In this document: positions 45,371 through 56,718 of the stretch, one piece after another
How the letters are laid out: the number at the start of each line of letters is the position of its first letter
Position numbering within the stretch: position 1 is the first letter of the stretch
Origin: Helichrysum umbraculigerum
Lineage: Eukaryota > Streptophyta > Magnoliopsida > Asterales > Asteraceae
Direction: 5' to 3'
NCBI GenBank assembly: GCA_949592205.1
Contig: CATIUR010000005.1
Location: 131,521,277-131,585,276, forward strand
DNA: 64,000 bases
Position numbers and translations under genes: made by a program
Notes under the pieces: generated by a model
What the model was told of the DNA's origin: nothing
The model's database searches: none
Seen by the model: the letters and a program-made list of their open reading frames with translations, nothing else

Positions 45371-46834
45371 CATTGCTTCGTCGGTTTCAGATAAAAGCAC
45401 TACATCATAGTCAATAGAAAGTACTAAAATACGGTAAAAAAAAAACATGACTAACATCATTTAAAATTGAATCAAACTTTAGCAAATATTATAATCCACT
45501 TATTTTTAAAATCATAATGTCCGTATTTCTGGAAAAAAAAAAAAGGATTAAATTACATTTTTCACTTCATCTGGACAATGTAGAAATCTATTAATCACAT
45601 TTTTGAAAAGGTAAAAAAGAAAAAAAAAATCCTACAACAAGAAGAAAAGCAGATTGCATATCTCTACCAAATTTTAAATTTAATATTTTTTTTAATCAAT
45701 AAAGAAGAGAGTCATCAAAAGGTGGGGCCATTCTGCTACTACTAATTCTTTCTCAGAACTAGCATGTCATATTCAGTTGACTACATCAACTCTCTAATTT
45801 CCATTTTTTTCTCTAGTTTTAATAAATTGCATTTAATCCCAATAACACTTCAAAAAATCATTCTCCACATTTGTTTGTGTATCTCACGAGACAATTGTTA
45901 TTGATAAAAGTTCGTTGTTATTATACAATTTCATGTATAACTCGTACTTATTAATTAATCTTTGTAGCATTTCAAATTAGTGAGCAAAATAAATAACGGT
46001 TTTGCACAGTTCGGGGTGGTCGGAATCAGGTAACCGCGTGTGAGGCGTTCGGAATCTAGTTGCGGTTTGCAGAGTGGCCGGAATTTGACGTGTACATGCG
46101 AGGTTTAGAATCTAGTTGCAATGTCGGGATGGCCGAAGTTTGGTTTGAGGTGCACACCGATCGGAATCTAGTGGCTGTGTAAAAGTATTGTGATGATTTG
46201 CATGATAATAATGACGATGTTGTATGAAAAACTGAAAAATGCAAAAACAAATTAAAATATTTTTTTTTTCCGATGGGCGGAAACTGTCGTCGGCGGCAGT
46301 CCAAAAGTGGTGGCCGTCCGCCGTCGGAATCTAACACTAATTAGTGGTGGTCAGGCGGCGCCAAAGAGATGGGAAGGAAGTTTGGTGGGAAGTTGGAGAA
46401 AGAATGAGAATAAAGGAGGAGGAAGTAATTTACCAAATTGCCCTTTTCTCTTTTATTTATTTAATTTATTATTGTCTATTTCTATTAGCCATTGATCTTC
46501 CATCTCCACTTGATCCAAAGGCTGTCAATTTACTGCCCTCCCCTGAACTGGCCTTCCTCTCTGATCCAGAATCCTCATTTTATGTCAAATTTGATGTATC
46601 AATATTAAAATACGATTCCCCTCGGTTTTGGTTTAAGAGCAATATTATGATTATAAGTATAAATTATATATATTTTTTCCTAATAATTTGATTGTTTTAG
46701 AAGTTAATTTCTACGGAGTATTATGCAGGCCGACCGCCGATATAACTTTTACTCCAATACACTAATATTTCTGTTACTGAGAGTACATTAGTTTAGTTGT
46801 TTTTTTAAATACGTTGGTTGCATAAAAATGTTCA
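45371..46834. other. Intergenic, AT-rich, with a short 56-base imperfect repeat
   Basis: No credible gene. GGAATCTAGT recurs at 46051, 46107 (as AGAATCTAGT) and 46163, giving a 56-base period. Overlapping ORFs at 46056-46337 (minus) and 46344-46691 lack domains. Ends with the left copy of an 18-base direct repeat (46817-46834). Confidence 0.55.
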
Positions 46835-46996
46835 AAAGGTCGGAGGTCCTTCCTACCTTTAGGTAGTACTGGAAGCAGCCTCTCTATTTTAGGGTAGGGG
46901 TAAGACTGTCTACATCTAACCTCCCCCATACACTGTCCTAGACGGTATTGGGCTCTAACCCGCGGAAGGCGGTATGGGATGTTCCTTTTCCTTTTT
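46835..46996 (+). mobile_element. Au-like SINE
   Basis: The body contains TGGAAGCAGCCTCTCTA, GGGGTAAGACTGTCTACATC and CCCCCATACAC, wording I associate with plant Au SINEs. It ends in a T-rich tail. It is bounded by an exact 18-base target repeat (46817-46834 and 46997-47014), proof of retroposition. A clear pol III B box was not found, so it may be 5' altered. Confidence 0.7.
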
Positions 46997-47149
46997 GTTG
47001 CATAAAAATGTTCATACATATTATCTTCTTTTTCTACGTTCATCGAATAATTTTGAGTAATTTGTAATTACGTTAATTGAAGTAGATCAACATCATTTGA
47101 AAGCATTAACGAACGAAATTAATCCCGCAGCGAAGCTCAGGTAAGACAA

Positions 47150-47817
47150 CAGGGGTGTTCAAAATATTCCGAAACCGGAAAACCGAAAACCGGTTGAATC
47201 GAACCGAATTTAGGTTAACCGAACCGATTTTTTTTCGTTTTTCGGTTTTGGTTAACCGAACCTTAATTTTTTCGTTTTTTAGGTTTCAGTTTCGGTTCAT
47301 GATTTTGGGATAAACATGATGGACGGTTAACCGAAAAAACCAAAAATTATATATGTACTATTAAATATATGTATGTATATATCTATAGATATTTACACTT
47401 GCATTTTAATAAGATCATTTAAATGAAGTTTAGTAACTTAACTTTGACCTAATATGGTAACTATTACTACTTAGTTCTAATTATATTCAAACGATTAACA
47501 TACGTATAACATAAATACATAATTATAACGAGTAAAATACTTATCATTTGATACTTTTAATATCAAAATGCTTTAAATATAGTGAACACTTATTTATTGA
47601 TGTTTATTTGTGTATTATTAATTATTTTTTAAACTAAGTATTAATTAATAAGCGGTTAAGTGGTTAACCGATTAATCAAACCAAAACACCGGTTAACTTT
47701 ACCGGTCAACCAAACTTTTCAATTTCGATTTAAATTTAAGAAATTGGTAAACCAAATTTTTGATTAACCGATTCTCGGTTATACAAACCTCTAGTTAACC
47801 GTCCATGAACACCCCTA
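47150..47817. mobile_element. hAT-type MITE (668 bases)
   Basis: Terminal inverted repeats caggggtgttca and tgaacacccctA. Eight-base flanks taagacaa and taagacat match at 7 of 8. Inverted arms are rich in AACCGAACC / GGTTAACCG words with an AT-rich centre. No coding capacity. Confidence 0.85.
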
Positions 47818-48107
47818 TAAGACATCCTCGATATAAATGCATATGGTGCAACTCTCATCATGCAAGAATTTTGGAGTAAGCATAAAAAGGATTGTCGCAA
47901 GGGAATTTTTTTCTTTGATCAGGAAGTTGTATGTAAACTTCATAGAAAAATACCTTGCAAATTAATCACGTCAACAAATAGTATATAAATGATTGATAGC
48001 CCACTTTATACCAATAGCGTGTTGAACCACTTATCTAACCCATACATGCAAGTATGTGACAACATCAATTCCAACTTCCAACATAATATTTTACAAACTA
48101 TTGGTTA

Positions 48108-48169
<62 letters not shown>

Positions 48170-49105
48170 TTATGTATATTTATTATTCATCAATTACTTT
48201 GAAGACGATCCTAAACCTATGTAATTATGGATTTATGATATTTTTATCAACTACGTAATAATCAAACACAATTAAACAGATATTATTATTTTATTTAAAT
48301 AAGACCTTCAATGAAGGGAAGACTCCAAATGAGGGGAAGAAGTATCATGCCAAATTTACTACATTTAAGAACAAATATGTCTTTGTTTATGCTCACATTC
48401 ATTACATCTTACCAATAGTTGCATTTTTTAAATATCACTACAATTCACGCCTATTAATTATGACTACAATATAACAACAATGCATTGTACCACCTACAAA
48501 TTTTTCGTAAATTTTAGCAAATCTAACTTGCCCTTCATTTGAGACCTTCGCCCCAAAATCATACCCTACATTCATTTAAATTCAGAGGACTGAAAAAAAA
48601 AAAAGAATGAGGTATTCTCTCCATCATAGTTAGAATGTACACTTTAAAAATATACGCAGTATTTAAAAATATCCATTACATTAATCACCAATCTAATATT
48701 ATATATACTTACTAAAATCCTTTTAATTGATGGAAAATATGAAATTTATATGTATTTTATGACAAATCGAAATAATAAGGTGGATAATTTAAATGATTTA
48801 ATATTATATATACTTACTAAAATCCTTTTAATTGATGGAAAATATGAAATTTATATCTATTTTATGACAAATCGAAATAATAAGGTGGATATTTCAAATG
48901 GAACGAAAGGGATATTCAATTTCCTCTAGAAACCTAAAACTAAATGATAACTAAAATCATTGTCGACAACTCGACATAACAAATCAACAACCCTTTACCA
49001 AATAAAACATGAACAAAAATTAAGGAAATACACAAGGAAGCAAGTAATGATTCGAATCAAAATGCAAATGAAAGTACAACACACGGATTACAACACGGTC
49101 CCACT
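47818..49105. repeat. Intergenic with (TA)n and a 105-base tandem duplication
   Basis: A (TA)n run is at 48111-48168. A 105-base unit beginning TAATATTATATATACTTAC occurs twice in tandem at 48694 and 48799, with only a few differences. No gene found. Confidence 0.75.
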
Positions 49106-49217
49106 TTGACCACCGTTATTTGCCCCCTAAATTCCCACACTATAAATATCAAACCAAAAAAACACGTTATCCATTAAAAATAAAAATTCCAACGTTACAA
49201 AACAAGTAAATTACAAT
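49106..49217 (+). promoter_or_regulatory. Core promoter and 5' leader of the PP2C gene
   Basis: TATA box tataaatat at 49141-49149, 77 bases before the ATG, fitting a leader of about 45 bases. A W-box core TTGACC lies at 49106-49111. WRKY control would suit a stress-related phosphatase but is an inference. Confidence 0.6.
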
Positions 49218-50714
49218 ATGTGTAACGTTGCAATCCCAAACTCACCAGTATTCTCTCCATCTTCAAGTTTTTCTTCCTCAATCTATAACTTTCAATCGTC
49301 ACCGGAATCTTTATCTTCACCGCTACCGCCGTTAAGTTTCCGTCATTCTAGTGACGATCGACCCACTTCTAGCTCTAATATTTCTCCTACACTTTCGAAA
49401 AGAAAAAGACCCACTAAGTTAGCTATTCCGGTTAGTTCATTTAGTTTTGCCGGCAGGGTTACACCCACGTTGACAGCGGTGGATGACCGGTGGAAGGAGG
49501 TGGAGGTTGAGGGAGATGGGTTTTCCGTTTATTGTAAAAAAGGGAAACGAGATGTTATGGAAGATCGGTTTAAAGCAGTAGTCGAGTTTAGTGGACAAAG
49601 TAAACAGGTATTCAACTTAATTTTGCTGTTTTTATAAGTTTTGTTAACGACAACTTTTAAAACCGTCTAAAAATACGGAGTAACTTTTATTTTGATGAAT
49701 AAAAGACAACGTTAAATCACATCGTCAGATACTTGTCACACGGACTTCTCTAACGAGATTTGAACCCACAACTTTATGGTACATAACTGACACGTTAATA
49801 GTGTATGGTTATACTAGCTATAACTATATATGCTACAAGTTCTTGTTTTATATACATAATTAAAGTCGAAGAAAGTTCATATTAATTATGAATTATATTT
49901 TGTAATCTTATTCAATTTTGCAGGCGTTCTTTGGTGTTTTTGATGGGCATGGTGGAACAAAAGCTGCTGAATTTGCGGCCGAAAATCTTGATAAAAACAT
50001 TTTAGATGAAGTGGGAAAAATGGGTGAAATGAATACAACTGAAGCAGTTAAACAAGGTTACATGAATACAGATACACAATTCTTAACTCAAGATCACCGC
50101 GGTGGAACTTGTTGTGTAACCGCCATTATTAGAGATAACAATCTCGTTGTATCAAATGCGGGTGATTGTCGTGCGGTGGTGAGCGTTGGTGGAGTTGCCA
50201 CGCCCCTCACATCCGATCACCGACCCTCAAGACATGACGAAAAGCTTAGAATCGAGTCACTTGTAAGCATTATCTATTAAAAAAAAAAAAAAATTCTCGA
50301 CCTAATGTGGCTTATTTGAGTTTCTTATTAATAAATTATTAGTGTTTAGTAAAATGTATTGTTGATTCGCAGGGTGGGTATGTTGATCATACTCGTGGTG
50401 TTCCTAGAGTTTTTGGATCGCTAGCGGTTTCAAGAGGGATTGGTGATGGAAGCCTTAAGCAATGGATAACAGCTGAACCCGAATCAAAAGTCTTAAAAAT
50501 TGTGCCTGAATTTGAGTTTTTGATCTTGGCTTCGGATGGATTATGGGACAAAGTGAGCAACCAAGAAGCAACTGATTTAGCTAGACCTTTTTGTGTGGGA
50601 AACGATAAGTTACAACCCATTTTGGCTTGCAAAAAGTTGGTTGAGCTTTCGGCTTCTCGAGGGTCCGTTGATGATACTAGTGTGATGATAATTCAGTTGG
50701 GACGCTTTTGTTGA
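49218..50714 (+). CDS. Clade-B protein phosphatase 2C (AP2C-like MAPK phosphatase)
   Basis: Three exons, all phase 0, with GT-AG borders: 49218-49607, 49924-50262 and 50373-50714, giving 356 residues. It is a Mg/Mn-dependent Ser/Thr phosphatase. The Ser/Pro-rich N-terminus contains KRKRPTKLAIP, which fits the kinase-interaction motif (basic cluster then Leu-x-Ile) of Arabidopsis AP2C1-type enzymes that dephosphorylate MAP kinases. The catalytic domain begins at FSVYCKKGKRDVMEDRF. Metal-binding motifs are ED in MEDRF, FGVFDGHGG, LILASDGLWD and the final VDDTSVMII; GDCRAVVS and RVFGSLAVSRGIGDG are also intact. No frame damage. Likely role: switching off stress, wound or developmental MAPK signalling. 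Confidence 0.93.
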
Positions 50715-51319
50715 TCACCTTTTACGAAGATTGTTAACAAAACTGTGTAATGTATCGTTTAGCTTGATGGTAACGATGGTTTTTAGAGGTCTTTTGCTTA
50801 GATTTATTTATCTTACATTTGAATAACACAATTCATTTATTCTTTATTACGAGTAGAATTTTGATTGTATATAAGATCAATGTATCATATTTGATAAGTT
50901 TTTCGTATTTTGATAAATAAATACTACATATTGATCAGAAAAAAACGTCTTAACTAACTCTACCAAAGAAGCTAAAAATCTACCAATTTCTGATGAAGTT
51001 ATAGATCGATTAATTATACGTGTTTTACATCTGTTAGTAATTTAGGAATGCATGAATATACTAGTCCTAAGTATCGGATCTATGATTGGGTCAAGGCCCC
51101 GGGTTCATTAGGTCGAAGTCTAATTAGAAGGAGTAGTTTATTAACTTAAACTTTGAATACCAACCCCGCACCCTTTGGGCTTCTCTCTGTCCCCCAATGG
51201 AAATCGCTACCACGACTACCACTTTACTCTAATCGCCGTTCTCACAATCCCTAATCCCTAGCCTTCTTGCTTTACGAGTGACCCACTGTCCACCAAATAG
51301 TAAGTCGTAATTTTATGTC
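50715..51319 (+). other. 3' flank of the PP2C gene
   Basis: 3' UTR-like AT-rich sequence with aataaa-type words near 50915, then unremarkable intergenic DNA. Ends with the ttttatgtc TSD of the next MITE. Confidence 0.5.
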
Positions 51320-51640
51320 GGGATAATACTCAAATAGGTCACTTACTTTATGAAAATGTTCATCTTGGTTACTAAACTTTAAAAATGTTCAATTGGGTTA
51401 CCGTACTTGTAAAGATGTTCAATTAGGTTACCAAACTTTAGACATAGTTGCTATAGCCAAAATGACACCGTTTACTAAACTTAAAAATGTTCAATTGGGT
51501 CACTATCTTTTAACTGAAATTAAGAAAATAGGTGGGATGACACCAATCAATAAGTATAGTGATCCAATTGAACATTTTAAAGTTCAGTAACCCAGATGAA
51601 CATTTTCGTAAAGTATAGTGACATATTTGTGTATTATCTC
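51320..51640. mobile_element. MULE-type MITE (321 bases)
   Basis: Inverted arms of about 100 bases; termini gggataatac and gtattatctc. Nine-base flanks ttttatgtc and tttcatgtc match at 8 of 9, as for Mutator-like elements. A 65-codon ORF inside is chance. Confidence 0.83.
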
Positions 51641-52175
51641 TTTCATGTCACGAAACTTGTATTATTTTATGTTTAAGTGTATATCTCATACTCTTTTAGT
51701 ATGTGCGTAACAAATTTGACCGCCGTTCTAGATACTTAACTCTTATTTTTTGACATTGTATGTATGAAAGGTGCTATAACAGATAAAGCGTCCAACTATA
51801 ACTAGTCACCCACCTACCCACTTTTCTCTTTCATGTTCCATCTCAGCCGATTTTCCGGTCAATTTTTCGGCGAGATTTTAGAACACATTGAAACACATTT
51901 TCCAGCTAGACACCAAATCATGAACTCGAAGTTCAGACTTCGATCGTCAAAAACCCAGACTCGCTTTGTGTCTTGATGGTCGTCTCATGGTGGTTGTGGA
52001 TGTACTCACCTTTCTTTTCAGTCATACAAATTTGATTTTTTTTTCTTTTCATTTAAAGTCTATAATAAATAAATCTAATATTACATCTAATTTTTTTTAA
52101 TTGAATTTTAAACTACCAGAACATCAAAAAGCGAAATAATCACCCTTACAAACTAACTATTATTTGCGGATATAA
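51641..52175. other. Intergenic between MITE and Harbinger element
   Basis: No gene recognised. Ends at the presumed taa target duplication (52173-52175). Confidence 0.5.
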
Positions 52176-53611
52176 GACCGTTCCCCACGGCATCGTCACT
52201 TCATCGTCGATTTCAACCGATGAAAGCGATACCGTTGGCACGGGCCGTCGGTTTCGCCTCGTCAGTTGAAATCGTCGGTTTACCGACGGTGCGTCGATTT
52301 GGATTTTTGGTGCGAGGTGGGTCCGAGCGAAGTAAAAAAAAACATTAAATTAAAAAAAAAGCCGTTGAAATAAAAAAATTAAAAAAATAAATTAAAAACT
52401 AACAGTCAAAGAGCCGTTGGTTTTGTTTTTTAATTTTTTTTTTAAATTATTTTTTTTATCCCTATAAATACATACCTCTATTTCCAAACAATTCACACTT
52501 CAAACACACATCTCTTTCAACCTACAATTCTAAAAATTACATACACTAAAAAAAATGTCTTCTTCCGATTCGGATATTGAAGACGTGCAATCGATTAATG
52601 CATGTTTCGATCCAATGCAAGCTATCACTATAATTAACGCGATAAGCTCCGATTCGTCCGACGAAGACGATATTCCAATCCCGATACCAAGAGCACCCCG
52701 ACGATACTTTCCTAGAGATCGTGTTGGCGCGTTGTAACGTTTGTATCGAGACTACTTTGCCGAGAATCCAACATTTCCGGGGGATATATGTCGCCGACGT
52801 TATTGGATGAGCAAAGCATTATTTCTCAGTATATGTCAAGGTATTACATCATACTCCACTGTACCGGTACCTAAATACTTTACATATTTCATTCAAAAAC
52901 CCGACTGTACCAGGTTACTTGGTTTTAACGTTTGGCAAAAATGCACGTTCGCTATACGACAATTGGCATACGGTTGTGACGCTGATGTGTTTGATGAATA
53001 TTTACATATGGGTGAACAAACTGCATACGATTGTTTGGATAACTTTTGTAAGTGTATTTTTCATCTATACTCTACGGAGTACTTACGGAAACCAACATTA
53101 TCGGATGTGCAACGTTTACACGAGAAGCATGCCCAAATGCATGGTTTTCCAGGTATGCTTAGAAGCATTGATTGTATGCATTGGCCATGGAAAAATTGCC
53201 CAGTGGCCTGGCAAGGGTAATACACTCGAGGTGATCATAGTCATCCAACGATCATGCTCGAAGCGGTTGCCTCTTACGATACTTGGATTTGGCACGCTTT
53301 CTTTGGTCCAGCGGGTTCGAGCAACAACATCAACGTACTAAATCAATCGGATTTGTTCAACGATATACTTCAAGATAGAGCTCCCCAAGTAAACTTCACA
53401 ATTGCCGGCCAGGAATTCAACAAAGGTTATTATCTAGGCAATGGGATTTATCCGGAATGGGCCACTATTGTGAAGTCGTTTAAGCATCCGCTAACGGAAC
53501 TGGAGAAGCGCTTCAAGAGATACCAAGAAGTTGCAAGAAAGGATGTGGAGCGAGCATTCGGTGTGCTTCAGGTTCGTTGGAAAATAATCAAGAACCCGGC
53601 AAGACCATATA

Positions 53612-55572
53612 TATAACACCCCTCATTTAATACAACAATATTATATTAATTACCACGGGAGCGTATACTTACAATACATATTTTATTAGAATTCTGCTTG
53701 AAATTTTCGCAAACCTTTATACAACATGTTTAACCACTAAACCAAACATAGTTAACTTGTTTACAAACCGGGGCATTATATATTACAAAACATCATTTAT
53801 AACAAACTTGATCAGAGTTGCTATTTTCAAACATTCCCAGCATCAAAACATTCCTTCCTGACTACCCACATAATAAACATAACCTGCAGGAAGTAAATTG
53901 AGGGATTAGCACGAAGCTAAGTGAATGAATAATCAACCACAATTCAATTTAGCTAGCAATTTGTTCACAACCAATAATGCAACAAATATCGTCATGAGGA
54001 ACGGTGGTTCCTAAGGACCCTGTTCCGGGTGGCCCCATCAGAACACTTACATCAACTGTAGGCCAAAACAGTGATTAACCGCTAACTAAATGCTAATCTC
54101 CATCAACACATGTACGCAACCCTGTGTTGACCAACATTAGCAATCAAGTCCAACTGACAATCTAGTTGACCTCTGGATTTATCAATCAAGCTCACAGGCT
54201 AATCAAACTACCAATCATATGGCATATCATTTTAACGTTAACATTCTATCAATAGTAATCCTATAATTACCGATTGAAATCAAACTGACACAACCAAATC
54301 AAACTGTGAGTTTCAAATCCACTCACCTGATTGTTTTAGTTCACTTACTCAACTGCCTTATCTCACTGAGTTCTCTGAGGATCTGAGAATTAACAATCAA
54401 ATATAAGTTAGTAATCACATTCTTAAAACCATAGCTTATATTCGAATATTACATCTATGAATACTTATCACAACATATATAACACAATCAATATATAAAC
54501 ATAGATCAAGTATATCAACACAGCTATCAAATAACTATAATACATTTAGAGATTATATGAAGTTTGATAACAAAATTCACATCTCTGCAATATGCCAGAA
54601 TCCGCCGGATTCCCTTAGAATCCGCCGGATTCTAATGGGTTTTAGATGCAACATTTGGACCAGGGTTCATAAAACGAATCCGGTTGGACGAATCCGCCGG
54701 ATTTAAACCATTTTGACCCGATTCATATCCGTTTGACTAGATGAATCCGCCGGATTCATACGGAATCCATCGGATTCCCTTGTCCTGCGCAGACTTGCAG
54801 AACCTGCTACAGCATAGCCATGCCCGATTTCTATAACTCAAATCATTCATAACCAGTTGCCAAAAACGAGTTTTAGCATCAAATAACTTCATTTTAACAG
54901 CTATTAACATCATACAATTATCATGTATTAACTTGTTCCAATTCGATTTACATGTGAAGCATATCCATGTAATATCATGTTCAAGAACATGTATTCATAA
55001 TCAGAATCACACCAATTCAGTTATGAACCTTGCAATTTTCATGTGTACTCGATCAATTCTTCTTATTCCTTACACTTCTATGGTTTCTATTAATTAACTC
55101 AAACCAAGAACTAATCATAATCAAGATAAATCAAACTTACCTCTTTAAGATTATGAAACAAAGATGATGATAATGATTTTGGTTCCAAGATCACAGCTCA
55201 AAATCACTTAGTTATGTTCTAATTTGAAGTTATAAGTTTTTGGTTCTAGGTTTCCAAAAGAGGAAGTAAGAAACTTTCCTAAAAGGGAAAGTATTTAAGT
55301 CGGCTAGGATTTTACACCGACTCCGTATCCATTTAAAACTAGTCCCGTTTCAATCTACTGCCTGGAACCTAAAAACCATTTGCGAGAAACTTATTTTATT
55401 CTACCGTCAACTATAGTAAATCACAACAATCAACAATTTACTATCCACAATAAGTTCTGGGACTTATTTATATAAGTTTCGCAATAAACAAATAATATCA
55501 CATAATTTCTAATACAATTAAATATATCAATTTAAAATTAGAAATTACCGGACCAGAAGAGAGGATGTTACA
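53612..55572 (-). mobile_element. Solo LTR of family C inside the Harbinger element
   Basis: A 1961-base LTR with perfect atata TSDs (53607-53611 and 55573-55577). It runs tataacacccc to gatgttaca. On the minus strand it holds donor GAG/GTAAGT near 55135-55140 and palindromes at 54597-54779. It matches 61371-63331 at the same length; I counted about 18 differences. Confidence 0.9.
54597..54779. repeat. Palindrome array (ATCCGCCGGAT type) in C solo LTR
   Basis: About seven copies or near-copies of AATCCGCCGGATT with irregular spacing; the same core as in D. Confidence 0.83.
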
Positions 55573-56107
55573 ATATAGCACCAACCAGATATCAAGAATC
55601 ATGTATGCTTGTGTCATTCTACACATATGATAACCGAGGATAACGGACGAAATGTGTGTGAACTGGAGGAGCAATATCCGGATATCCTACCAAGACGTTC
55701 GTGGCAAGAAAGGGTTGAGACTTATTTCCGTATGGACAAAGAATTACGCGATCGGGAGGTTCATCATCGACTTGGGAATGCTTTAATTGACCACATTTTA
55801 CAACTCCCTCCAAATTATCGTAGTCGTTAATTATTGTAATCTTTTATTTTGAATTATTGTAACGTTTTTTTTTAAGTATTGTAACGTTTTTTTTAATTAT
55901 GTAATCTTTTTAATTTGAATGAAATGTGTTTTATTTTAATTAATTGTGTATTGTTTAATTAATTTATTAGTTGTGGGTCCCTAAAAAAAAGTGACGGACC
56001 ACTGTTGACACGGGGCTGTCAGTTTCTGTCAGTTTTGTGAAAAAGCTGACATGGCGTAGATGTGGCGCGTCAGTTTATGTCACTTTCTGTCACCGTTGAG
56101 AATGGTT

Positions 56108-56650
56108 TAATGGTAGTATTATCTATATCTATACTAATATATAAAGAGTTTAAGACAATGTCTTAAAAAGAGCAATAGTAAATTACTATTTTGCCCTTTT
56201 AACTATCTCATTCAATTTTGAAACACAAATAATAAATGCAATTTATTATAAAATTAATATATCATAATTAATTTCAGTTACAAAATATATAACCTAATAT
56301 TTATTTATCTTTTCTATAATGATGGAAGTTACATAAACATATATTGTAAAGAGTTTAACATAAAGTACAAACAGTTATGTTAAATGTATATACAACGAAA
56401 GCCAAAAAAACAATTAATATTGACATTCATTGCTAATTATATTATAACTCAAATGATATTAAACGAAAACTAATTCATGAATATAAATAATTAAGATATA
56501 AATATCATTTATTATCATCATCATCAACATGATACTTAGATATAATCAATAAAAGGTTAGAAACTTATAGTCTCAAACAAAAAATTGAAATCATAGTTCT
56601 ACATTTTTAATTAAACATCCAATGTAAATAGTACAAACACTTAAAATAAT
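56108..56650. other. Flank of the Harbinger copy, ends at an abrupt junction
   Basis: AT-rich, non-coding. From 56122 it reads TCTATATCTATACTAATATA after an A, which resembles a Helitron 5' end; no 3' end was found. 56108-56241 repeats at 63867-64000. The sequence then switches without warning into an LTR tail at about 56651. Confidence 0.5.
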
Positions 56651-56680
56651 GATTACCGGACCAGAAGAGAGGATGTTACA

Positions 56681-56718
56681 ATTCACCCCCCCTTAAGAAG
56701 ATTTCGTCCCCGAAATCT
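56681..56718 (-). promoter_or_regulatory. Polypurine tract and stem-loop of C
   Basis: The minus strand reads AAGGGGGGGTGAAT beside the LTR. The stem AGATTTC/GAAATCT with loop GGGGAC is at 56699-56718. In this element the hairpin lies inside the last pol codons. Confidence 0.75.

Larger units (their letters stand above)
52555..55830 (+). pseudogene. Harbinger transposase pseudogene
   Basis: The frame starts MSSSDSDIEDVQ, an acidic N-terminus. A stop at 52735 replaces a codon before RLYRDYFAENP. It continues with the plant-transposon domain: RRRYWMSKALF, HGFPGMLRSIDCMHW (first catalytic Asp) and another stop after AWQG. Then come LNQSDLFND, KGYYLGNGIYPEW and ARKDVERAFGVLQ (catalytic Glu). The second Asp, expected in an NDINVL motif, reads NNINVL, so the triad is broken. 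The C4 LTR interrupts after KNPARPY. The remainder (55578-55830) reads RIMYACVILH, then shifts frame into MITEDNGRNV and ends LPPNYRSR. Confidence 0.88.
52176..56107 (+). mobile_element. PIF/Harbinger transposon split by a solo LTR
   Basis: Three-base flanks taa (52173-52175 and 56108-56110) fit the TWA preference of this superfamily. Imperfect 15-base terminal inverted repeats gaccgttccccacgg and ccgttgagaatggtt match at 11 positions. Without the LTR insertion (53612-55572 plus TSD) it is about 1.97 kb. It carries a damaged transposase and no second Myb-like gene. Confidence 0.78.

Noticed and set aside
46056..46691. ORFs of 93 and 115 residues
   Set aside because: No domain, low-complexity start, and overlap with a 56-base imperfect repeat.
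51393..51590. 65-residue ORF near the PP2C gene
   Set aside because: Falls entirely inside an inverted-repeat MITE.
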